Source: JAVBMJ01 sp031551275 | GTDB lineage: Bacteria; Bacteroidota; Bacteroidia; Bacteroidales; Rikenellaceae | Direction of reading: 5' to 3' | Assembly: GCA_031551275.1 (NCBI GenBank) | Contig: JAVBNX010000008.1 | Location: 1 to 64,000, forward strand | DNA: 64,000 bases | In this document: piece after piece, positions 15,593-23,161 of the stretch | Layout: the number at the start of each line of letters is the position of its first letter | Position numbering within the stretch: position 1 is the stretch's first letter | Program-made: the position numbers and the translations under genes | Notes under the pieces: generated by a model | What the model was told of the DNA's origin: nothing | The model's database searches: none | The model's input: only the letters and a program-made list of their open reading frames with translations

Positions 15593-17524
15593 TTACAGGG
15601 CCGCTTCTATGCGTATCTCGTCCAGGAATACGGAAACGTCGTCCGTGGAGGTCCCCCAAAACTCGACCAGGTGCAGGCCCGCGGCCACGGTAAACGCCGA
15701 GGTGGTGTAGGTATCGAACCTGCTTGCGCTTGCGGGCGTTATGACCGATCCTGCCTGTATGCCATCGACCAGCACTTTGATCGAATTAAGCGACGAACTG
15801 CGGTTGGCCCCCAGAAAGGAGATCCGGTAGCTCCCCGCCGCAAGGTTGATGTGTTGGGAGATGTTCCCCGAGGCCTGTATAAAGGCTGCCTGGCGGCCCA
15901 TGAGGTTGGTGGCCGGGACGTTGAATCCGCTCCCCGGCGTGGCGATCCCCGAGTGGCCGCGAAACGTCCACGTGCCGTTGGTCAGTGCCCAGGAGGAGTA
16001 GGTCGCGTTGGCGATGGCGACGCTCTCGAAACCGGCGTTTTGGAATACCGGCGGGGTTTGAGCCGGGGGAGCCAGTGCCAGGGCGTTGCCGTTGCCGTCC
16101 ACGTTGCCCGTAACGCTTACCGAAGGATCGACCGTGGTAATGAAGCCGAAACCGGGGCGCAATTTGAACGTGTTGTTGCGTATGATCCCGTCGTTGTTGT
16201 TGCCCGGGCTGGTAAAATTGATCTCCAGGCCATACGGCGAGTAGGCGTTTTTGCTGTTGTTCTCGAAAACGTTGTTCTCGATCACACACCCCCTGTTTAC
16301 CTGGGTGGGGCTGCCGCTGTCGAAGAACATGATCGCGCAGCCGTCGTTGTCGTGCAGATAACAATCCCTGACCGTCACATTGTAGCAGTCGCGCTCGAAG
16401 TCGATGGCTTCCGCGTCGGGGTCGGTGCCGTGGCGGTGCTGGTTGCAGACCTCGGTACCGGTAATCAGGATGTCATCGACAATACCCAGGAATATCCCGC
16501 AACTCCCCTGCGGCAGACTGATGGTGCCGCACCCCGAGACGTAGCAGTTGTCGATGGTCCCGCCCGTGACCTGCACCAGCGAGATGCCGACCATGGCGCA
16601 ATCGACCGCCCTGCAATCCGAAATGTTCAGGTCGCGGTTGCCCTGCGTGGCGAAAAGATAGCCCGTCCTGGTGGCCGTACACCCCGCCACGTCGACGCCC
16701 GTGAATCCGTAGGTGCCCGATATGGTGAAATAGATCCCGGGGTAGGTGTCGGGCATATCGTGGAAATCCACATTCTCGATGCGGATACCGCTGTGGTCGC
16801 GGCCGTCTGTGTCCTTTAACAACAACCCGTAGCTGGAACTCGGGCCTATGTCGAGGTTTTTGATGTGCAGGTTGTCCGTGTCGTGAATGCCCAGCGCGGC
16901 CTCGCCGCCGGTCGATCGGATGTTGGGTTTGTTGCCTGCGCCGTAAGAGGTGATCACTATGGGGTTTTGGACGCTCCCGGAGAGTTTGCCCGTAAACGAA
17001 AAGCCCGTGGAGGAGCTCCACATATCCCCTGACTTAAGAAAGATCGTGTCGCCCGGCGCGAAGGCCGTGGTGTTGATCTTCGACAGGCTCAGCCACGGAC
17101 TGGAAGGCGACTTCCCGCTGTTGGAATCCGACCCGGCCGAGCTGCTGAAATAGTATTTCCCCGCCGCGTCGGGCACGGAGGTTACCGTCACGGTGCAACT
17201 CGCCCTAAAACCTCCGTCCACGGTGGTCGCGGTAACGGTGGCCGTGCCCTCGCCCTCGCCGGTCACGTTCCCTTCCGCATCCACCGTAACCGACCCCGTC
17301 CCGTTGAGTCTCGACCAGGTCACGGACTTGTCGGTGGCGTCGGCGGGTAAAATCGAAGCGGTAAGTTTCGCGTTGCCGGCCACGGGGAGGCTCAACGTCG
17401 GTTGCAGGGTCACTCCCGTCACGGCGACCTTGCCGCTGCTGTTGGCAGGGTCGCCCTCTTTTTCTCCGCATGAAGCGCCGGTCAGCAGCAGCAGGCTGAA
17501 TATAAAGGGTATGAACCTTGTCAT
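15593..17524 (-). CDS. Right-handed beta-helix lipoprotein with one Big_2 domain and a C-terminal jelly-roll
   Basis: A 643-residue protein starting MTRFIPFIF, which gives a lipoprotein signal ending in GASC (Cys19). Domains: one bacterial Ig-like group 2 repeat (VAVTGVTLQPTLSLPVAGNAKL to TTVDGGFRASCTVTV), then YYFSSSAGSDSNSGKSPSSPW and a parallel beta-helix of about 330 residues (short turns such as ISDCRAVDCAMVGISLV and VIENNVFENNSKNAYSPYG), and a C-terminal carbohydrate-binding-like beta-sandwich. Such helices occur in pectate lyases, GH28 and other polysaccharide-active enzymes; catalytic residues cannot be assigned. It is a tandem paralogue of the gene before it, 13 bases away. Confidence 0.72.
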   Translation of the reverse strand: MTRFIPFIFSLLLLTGASCGEKEGDPANSSGKVAVTGVTLQPTLSLPVAGNAKLTASILPADATDKSVTWSRLNGTGSVTVDAEGNVTGEGEGTATVTATTVDGGFRASCTVTVTSVPDAAGKYYFSSSAGSDSNSGKSPSSPWLSLSKINTTAFAPGDTIFLKSGDMWSSSTGFSFTGKLSGSVQNPIVITSYGAGNKPNIRSTGGEAALGIHDTDNLHIKNLDIGPSSSYGLLLKDTDGRDHSGIRIENVDFHDMPDTYPGIYFTISGTYGFTGVDVAGCTATRTGYLFATQGNRDLNISDCRAVDCAMVGISLVQVTGGTIDNCYVSGCGTISLPQGSCGIFLGIVDDILITGTEVCNQHRHGTDPDAEAIDFERDCYNVTVRDCYLHDNDGCAIMFFDSGSPTQVNRGCVIENNVFENNSKNAYSPYGLEINFTSPGNNNDGIIRNNTFKLRPGFGFITTVDPSVSVTGNVDGNGNALALAPPAQTPPVFQNAGFESVAIANATYSSWALTNGTWTFRGHSGIATPGSGFNVPATNLMGRQAAFIQASGNISQHINLAAGSYRISFLGANRSSSLNSIKVLVDGIQAGSVITPASASRFDTYTTSAFTVAAGLHLVEFWGTSTDDVSVFLDEIRIEAAL

Positions 17525-17537
17525 GTTTTGTCTGCGT

Positions 17538-19991
17538 TTACTGGGCCGTGATCTTGACCTCGTCGATATACACCGTCCTGTCGCCCGACGATCCGCTGGA
17601 CCTGAACTCGACCAAGTGCAGGCCCGAGGCCACGGAGAACGCACTGCTGGTCAAAGTATTGAAACCGGTCGCGCCTGCGGGCGTCAGGGTCGATCCGACC
17701 TGGACGCCGTCCACGTAGATTTCCACGCCGAGCGCCGCGCCCGTGGAGCGGTAAGCGCCCGCAAAAGAGATCTTGTAGCTTCCGGCGTTGAGGTTGACGG
17801 CCTGCGACATGACCATTCCCGCTCCCTGGAGGAAAGCGGCCTGCCTGCCCACCAGGCCCGAGGAGGGGAGGCTGAAGTCGGCGCCATAGGTGGAGACGCC
17901 CCCGTTGCCTCGGAAAGTCCACGCGCCCTGGGTCGGCGCCCAGTAGAGGTATTGGCCGTTGGCCAGGGCGAAGTCCTCGAACCCGGCGTTTTTGAATACC
18001 GGGGCGGCCTGCGCCGCGGGGGCCTGCGGCAACGCGTTGCCGCTGCCGTCCTTGTTGCCCGATACGGTCACGGAGGGGTCAACGGTCGTGATCATCCCCC
18101 AGCCGTCGCGCAATTTGAAGGTGTTGTTGCGGATGATCCCGTTGTTGTTGTTGATCAGGGCGGTGTAATGGATCTCGAAGCCGCGCGGGTTGAATGCGTT
18201 GGCGCCGTTGTTGTCGAAAACGGTGTTCTCGACCACGCAGGAGGAGTTTACCTGGGTGCTCGAACCGCTGTCGAAGAACATCATCGCGCCGCCGTCGTTG
18301 TGGTGCAGGTTGCAACCCCTGACCGTCACGCGGTGGCAGTCGCGCTCGAAGTCGATGGCTTCCGCGTCGGGGTTCGTGCCCTGGCGCTTCTGGTAGCAGA
18401 CCTCGGTGTTGCTGATCAAAAAGTCCTCGGTAATGCCCAGAAAGATCCCGCAGGCCCCGTTCAGATAGTTGCCCGTGCCGCAATTCGACACCTTGCAGTT
18501 GTCCAGGCTGCCGCCATTGACCGATATGAGCGAAAAACCGCCGTACCCGCAATTCGTGGCGGTGCAACCGGAGATCTGCAGGTTGTCGCCCGCCGTTATG
18601 GCGAACAGGTACTCGGCTTTGTCGGCCGTGCAGTTCTTTATGACCACGTCGTTGCTCCTGTTGGTGTTGTTGTCGGCGATGAACCAGATCCCGGCGGCGG
18701 GCAAATCGCGGACATGGACCTCCTCGACGGTAATGTGGCTGTGGTCCCGCCTGTCGTTGATCCCGCACAACAGCCCGTAGGCGTTGCCCGGGCCCACCTC
18801 GATGTTCTTTATCTTCAGGTAGTCGGAGTTGGCGACGGTCAGCACCGCCGTGCCGCCCGTGGCGGTAATGCGGGGCTTGTTGCCCGCACCGTAGGATGTG
18901 ATCACGATGGGGTTTTGCTCCGTGCCCGTGAATTTGGAGACGAATTCGAAAGGCCCGGTCCACACATCCCCGCTTTTGAGGAAGATCGAGTCGCCCGCCA
19001 TAAAGGTCGTGCCGTTGATCTTCGACAGGTTTTGCCACGGGCTGGAGGGCGATTTCCCGGTGTTGGAGTCCGACCCGGCCGAGCTGCTGAAGTAGTATTT
19101 GCCTGTAACGTCGGCTACCGCGCTTACCGTGACGGCGCAGCTCGCCGTAAAGCCGCCCTCGACGGTGGTCACGGTAACCGTCGCCGTGCCCGCGCCCAGG
19201 CCCGACACGTTGCCCTCGGAGTCCACGCTTACCGAGCCCGTGCCGTTGGTGCGCGACCAGGTTACCAGGCTGTTGGTGGCGCCTGCGGGAAGCACGCTCG
19301 CCGTGAGTTTGACGCTCCCGCCCAGGGGGACGTCCAGCGTTTGGGGCAGTGTCACGCCCGTTACCGCGACGGTGGCGGCGCCGACCGTTACGGTGCAGCT
19401 CGTCGTGAAGCCGCCCTCTACGGTGGTCGCGGTTACGGTCGCCGTGCCCGCGCTCCGGCCCGTGACGTTGCCCTCCGTGTCCACAGTTACCGACCCGGTC
19501 CCGTTGGCCGCCGACCAGGTTACCTGCTTGTTGGATGCGTCGGCGGGAAGCACGGTGGCGGGGAGTTTCATGCTCCCGCCCACGCCCACGCTGAGCGTTT
19601 CGGGGATCGACACGCCGGTCACGGCGACCAGGGCCGCATCGACGGTTACGTTGCAAACCGCTTTGAAGCTGCCGTCGACGGTCGTGGCGGTAACTTTCGC
19701 GCTCCCCGCGCCGTCGCCGGTCACGTTTCCTTCGGCATCCACCGACACCGAGCCCGTGCCGTTGAGCCTGGTCCAGGTTACCGCGGCGTTCGTCGCATTG
19801 GCCGGCAAAACGGAAGCGGTAAGTTTTGTGCTTCCGCCCACCGGGATAGCCGTTGCCGCAGGCAGCGTCACGCCCGTTACGGCGACTTTGGCGTTGTTGC
19901 CGCCCGTGGCGCCCTCACCGTTCTCCTTACCGCACGCAACGGTTGCCAGCAGCAGGCTGAACACCGAAAACACAAAACTTAGCTTCCTCAT
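17538..19991 (-). CDS. Right-handed beta-helix lipoprotein with three Big_2 domains and a C-terminal jelly-roll
   Basis: An 817-residue protein, signal ending in ATVAC (Cys20). It starts with three tandem Ig-like group 2 domains of 86 residues each (each beginning VAVTGV and ending near TTVEGGF--SC-VTV), followed by the same YYFSSSAGSDSNTGKSPSSPW junction, beta-helix and jelly-roll as its neighbour. Conserved between the two are NPDAEAIDFERDC (acidic residues that might be catalytic), FFDSGS-TQVN and IIRNNTFKLR. The Ig domains probably act as a stalk holding the helix away from the lipid anchor. It lies 11 bases after the GH106-like gene, so it is cotranscribed with the enzymes. The enzymatic role is inferred from fold and context. 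Confidence 0.75.
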   Translation of the reverse strand: MRKLSFVFSVFSLLLATVACGKENGEGATGGNNAKVAVTGVTLPAATAIPVGGSTKLTASVLPANATNAAVTWTRLNGTGSVSVDAEGNVTGDGAGSAKVTATTVDGSFKAVCNVTVDAALVAVTGVSIPETLSVGVGGSMKLPATVLPADASNKQVTWSAANGTGSVTVDTEGNVTGRSAGTATVTATTVEGGFTTSCTVTVGAATVAVTGVTLPQTLDVPLGGSVKLTASVLPAGATNSLVTWSRTNGTGSVSVDSEGNVSGLGAGTATVTVTTVEGGFTASCAVTVSAVADVTGKYYFSSSAGSDSNTGKSPSSPWQNLSKINGTTFMAGDSIFLKSGDVWTGPFEFVSKFTGTEQNPIVITSYGAGNKPRITATGGTAVLTVANSDYLKIKNIEVGPGNAYGLLCGINDRRDHSHITVEEVHVRDLPAAGIWFIADNNTNRSNDVVIKNCTADKAEYLFAITAGDNLQISGCTATNCGYGGFSLISVNGGSLDNCKVSNCGTGNYLNGACGIFLGITEDFLISNTEVCYQKRQGTNPDAEAIDFERDCHRVTVRGCNLHHNDGGAMMFFDSGSSTQVNSSCVVENTVFDNNGANAFNPRGFEIHYTALINNNNGIIRNNTFKLRDGWGMITTVDPSVTVSGNKDGSGNALPQAPAAQAAPVFKNAGFEDFALANGQYLYWAPTQGAWTFRGNGGVSTYGADFSLPSSGLVGRQAAFLQGAGMVMSQAVNLNAGSYKISFAGAYRSTGAALGVEIYVDGVQVGSTLTPAGATGFNTLTSSAFSVASGLHLVEFRSSGSSGDRTVYIDEVKITAQ
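19125..19890 (-). repeat. Three tandem 258-bp repeats encoding Big_2 domains
   Basis: Recognisable blocks such as the reverse of GTCACGTTGCCCTC-like phrases recur near 19205, 19463 and 19721, i.e. every 258 bases or 86 codons. The neighbouring paralogue has a single unit near 17265. The units have diverged but keep long runs of identity, so unit number could change by recombination. Confidence 0.65.
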
Positions 19992-20002
19992 GGTATTACG
20001 AT

Positions 20003-23000
20003 TTAAATATTAGAGTAATCGAAAAAGAGCAACTGCACCGGCCCGAGCAAACCCGACGACTGCAACCCGGAAGAGGCTGTCCAGGGATTGACAGGGGTCC
20101 ATGTTTTTCTTTGGCTTTCAGGCAACTGCTGGTCGCCTATCAGTTTATTCATCCAGTTGTTGACCACCTCGACCTCGAGGGTATTCTCCCCTTGGGCGAG
20201 CCATTGGGAGACGTTCACCCGGTAGGGCCAGGTCCATGCGCCGCCCGCGTAGTGGCCGTTGACGTAGACTTTGCCCATGACCATTACCTTGCCCAGGTCG
20301 ATGTAGGCGTCGCGGGCGGGGATGGAAGGCAGGTCAAAGGTCGTTTTGTAGCGCGCCGTGCCCGAGAAGTAGCGGATCAGGGGATCGGCCGAGTCTTTCC
20401 AGTCTATCAACGTTTCGAAAACGGCCGGCGCGGGAGCGTCCATGCCCGTAAATGCCACCTCCCACGGCCCTTCGACCACGGCCATCACCTCGCCCGCGGG
20501 GAAATTGCCCCCGTCCTGCGAAGCGGCACCGGATCCGGCCTTCCTGTCGAAGACGATAAACGCGCTGCCCCACGCCTCGAGCTCCAAAGGCATGGTCACG
20601 CTCTGGCCGTCGCGTTGGTGATCGGGCAACAGCCTGCACTCGCCGTTCAATGCGTCCCACAGCTCGGGTGTACCCTGCGCGTTGCGGAAAGTCGCGTGGA
20701 AATTCACTTTGCGCTCCTGTTGGTTGGAGATAAAATAGACATCCCCGTCCTTCAGCGCGCGGTGGATGAATAGGATTTGTACGTCATCCCCTTTCACATC
20801 GCAATCGGGCCCGACCGAGAGGGCCGCGAAGACATCCTGCATCGAGTTCCCGTCATTGAACACCCGGCCCTTGCCGAAGGAGCGGTTGCCCCCGGCGCCC
20901 ATATCCGCCCACATTTCGGCGGCGATTCGCTGTACTTTTTTGTCGGCTTCGGGGTACCCGGCCAGGCTCGGCGAGCTCTCCGGCGCGGGCCCGAGGACCA
21001 CCAGGCCCTCGCGGACCAGGTCGCGTATTTTGGCGGCCACTTCGGGGCGCATGGTCTTGAGTTTGGGCAGCACCAGCACGCTGTATTCCATGCCGCTTTG
21101 AAGCGACAGCTTGCCGTCGCGCACCGACGCGTACTTCATCAAAACCTCCGCGTTGATGTAGTCGAAAGAGTAGCCCGCAGGGAGTTCGGGGTCGCGTATC
21201 CCGGTCATTTTCGGGGCGTCCTCGCCGATAAAATAGGCCGCGTCGGCCACATATTGCCCTTGTTGGAGCATGAAGTTGGCGCGCTTGAGGTATTCTATAA
21301 ACAAATCGATCTGGCTGTACCAGATGTTCTTGCGGTTGAACTCGTTCCCGAACCAGGCGCTCATGCCCGGATCGCGGTCTTCATAGGCCTGCTGGATGTA
21401 GACGTGCAGCAAATTGCTGTTGATCCCCTCGGTAAAGAAGCGGTCGCCGCGCTGTTTCATCCGGTAGGGGTAGCGGTTAAAGCCGCCGCCCGCCGCCGTG
21501 AAGGACTCGGCCCAGACCTGGCGTTTGCCGTAGATGTGGGCGCAGGAGGATGCCGCCCGGTTCTCGATGTCGCCCAGCGAGCCCTCGCTCCAGTACTCGC
21601 CCGCCACCTCGTCGGATTGGCCGCCGTACATCAGAAACTCGCCCGGGAAACCCCAGTGGCCGTAGTTTTCGAGCCAGGTCTTCAACCCGTGCCTGTTGCT
21701 GATCTCGCGCAGCCCCCCCACGTAGTCGTAGGCGACCCTATCGGCGACCAGACGGCGCAAATCCCAAAGGAAGCGGTCGGAAAGATCCTGGCTGCCCACC
21801 ACCGTACCGTAAAGCACGGGCAGGTAGGGTACCGGGTCGTAGCCGTACACCTCTTTGAAACGCTGCTCCATATCGTCGGTCCAGTTCTGCCCCCCGGTCT
21901 CGTAGCTGTCCTGCACCACCACTTTGAACGTGGTGCGGTCCCCGGCCGGGACGCGGCGCATGATCTCGCCGATAAAGGCGTCGAAGTGGCTGGCCACGTG
22001 TTGCTTGCTCATCTTGTCGATCTCCAGGCCGCGCCCCTCGGGACTGGCCGGGCCGTTGGTGACCGTGGTCGAGCGCATGGCCGTGCGCAGGATCACCCAC
22101 CTGCCCCCGGGCACGTCCCAATCCAGGACGCCGTCCTTGAATTTGTCCGTCAGGTCGATCACTTTGGCCGGATCGACGGCAAGGCCGCCTTCGGGAAGGA
22201 CGGGCTGGGCCTCCCACAAATAGTCGCCCCACATGGGAAGCGGGGTCTGGAACATCTTGGCCAGCGACTTCTCAGGGTAGCGCTCCACCAGGGGATCGGA
22301 ACTGAGCACGGCCTCGATGCCCGCGTCGCCCGGTGCGGGGATCGCCAAACGCCAGGCGGTCGCGTCCAGCTCGGGCAGCGAGATCACGATGGGGGCCATC
22401 GGGTCGAAGCCCACGTTGAGCTGCAAATTGCTGCGGTCGATGACAATATCCTTTACCGACCGGTACTCCCCGTCCACTTTGGCGCAGATCGACGCCGTGG
22501 TCAAATAGGGACGGTCAAGCCGGATCACAAGGCTGCGCATGGGGACACTCCCGGTAACGGGCATATCCAGGTTCAACTCCCCGCCGTGGGTTTTAAGTAC
22601 GCTGGCGGTGACGGTCTCGGCGGCTCCATACGCCGGATAGGCGATTACGCGTACATCCTGCGCCCCGGGGCCCGCTTCGGGCAATTTTTCGCTAAAGGCC
22701 GCCGGGCCTTCGACCACCGTCCGGGAGGAGGCCAAATAGCGCATACTCTGCTCGGGCCTGACCCACGGGCCGCCCGACTGGCTCCAGCCGGGGGAGTTGA
22801 AGATCCCGATCTCGATGCCCAGTTCGGAGGCCTTTTTCAGGGCCGCGTGCATGATCTTCCACCACCCCTCCGAGAGGATCTTGTGCTCCCCGTATGTGAT
22901 GTCGTCAAGTCCGATGTTGCCGATGAAAGCCCGGTTGATGCCCGCCTCTTTCATCGATTCGAGGTCCTTGATTACCCCCTCCTCGGAGATGTTGTCCGAG

Positions 23001-23155
23001 ATCCAGTACCAGTAAACGGCGATCTGGGTCTTTTCGGGGAGTTGCTGAAACGTCTCCCGCACCTTTTCGAGCGGAAGATCGGCGTTTTGGCCCTTGTTGC
23101 AGCTCAGCAGCAGGGTAAGGGCCCACAGGGATAGCAGTTGTACGGTCTTTTTCAT
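20003..23155 (-). CDS. Glycoside hydrolase family 106-like (alpha-L-rhamnosidase type) lipoprotein
   Basis: A 1050-residue protein with lipoprotein signal ending in LLLSC (Cys19). The N-terminal barrel begins VYWYWISDNISEEGVIKDLESMKEAGI, the form seen in GH106 (YWWWLNG-IT-EGI--DLE-MK-AGI in the family), and continues with GIEIGIFNSPGWSQSGGPWVRPEQSM. The middle has KTWLENYGHWGFPGEFLMYGG and GSLGDIENRAASSCAHIYGK. The end is a GH2-like sugar-binding jelly-roll (YKTTFDLP...GKVYVNGHYAGGAWTWPYRVNVSQWL). It probably removes alpha-L-rhamnose in the periplasm or at the cell surface; distant relatives have other specificities. It lies six bases after GH2, in the SusC-led operon. Confidence 0.78.
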   Translation of the reverse strand: MKKTVQLLSLWALTLLLSCNKGQNADLPLEKVRETFQQLPEKTQIAVYWYWISDNISEEGVIKDLESMKEAGINRAFIGNIGLDDITYGEHKILSEGWWKIMHAALKKASELGIEIGIFNSPGWSQSGGPWVRPEQSMRYLASSRTVVEGPAAFSEKLPEAGPGAQDVRVIAYPAYGAAETVTASVLKTHGGELNLDMPVTGSVPMRSLVIRLDRPYLTTASICAKVDGEYRSVKDIVIDRSNLQLNVGFDPMAPIVISLPELDATAWRLAIPAPGDAGIEAVLSSDPLVERYPEKSLAKMFQTPLPMWGDYLWEAQPVLPEGGLAVDPAKVIDLTDKFKDGVLDWDVPGGRWVILRTAMRSTTVTNGPASPEGRGLEIDKMSKQHVASHFDAFIGEIMRRVPAGDRTTFKVVVQDSYETGGQNWTDDMEQRFKEVYGYDPVPYLPVLYGTVVGSQDLSDRFLWDLRRLVADRVAYDYVGGLREISNRHGLKTWLENYGHWGFPGEFLMYGGQSDEVAGEYWSEGSLGDIENRAASSCAHIYGKRQVWAESFTAAGGGFNRYPYRMKQRGDRFFTEGINSNLLHVYIQQAYEDRDPGMSAWFGNEFNRKNIWYSQIDLFIEYLKRANFMLQQGQYVADAAYFIGEDAPKMTGIRDPELPAGYSFDYINAEVLMKYASVRDGKLSLQSGMEYSVLVLPKLKTMRPEVAAKIRDLVREGLVVLGPAPESSPSLAGYPEADKKVQRIAAEMWADMGAGGNRSFGKGRVFNDGNSMQDVFAALSVGPDCDVKGDDVQILFIHRALKDGDVYFISNQQERKVNFHATFRNAQGTPELWDALNGECRLLPDHQRDGQSVTMPLELEAWGSAFIVFDRKAGSGAASQDGGNFPAGEVMAVVEGPWEVAFTGMDAPAPAVFETLIDWKDSADPLIRYFSGTARYKTTFDLPSIPARDAYIDLGKVMVMGKVYVNGHYAGGAWTWPYRVNVSQWLAQGENTLEVEVVNNWMNKLIGDQQLPESQRKTWTPVNPWTASSGLQSSGLLGPVQLLFFDYSNI

Positions 23156-23161
23156 AACGGA

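Noticed and set aside
19125..19890. CRISPR-like array
   Set aside because: The repeats are 258 bp in-frame coding units of Ig domains without spacers.
17193..19982. 929-codon plus-strand open frame opposite the beta-helix genes
   Set aside because: It is the antisense of two clear lipoprotein genes with repeated Ig and helix domains. Its composition is rich in Ala, Gly, Val and Arg, as expected of a shadow frame in high-GC DNA, and it has no domain.
20777..23134. 785-codon plus-strand open frame opposite the GH106-like gene
   Set aside because: Antisense of a gene with recognisable catalytic domain and signal peptide; low-complexity His/Arg/Gly-rich translation without family features.
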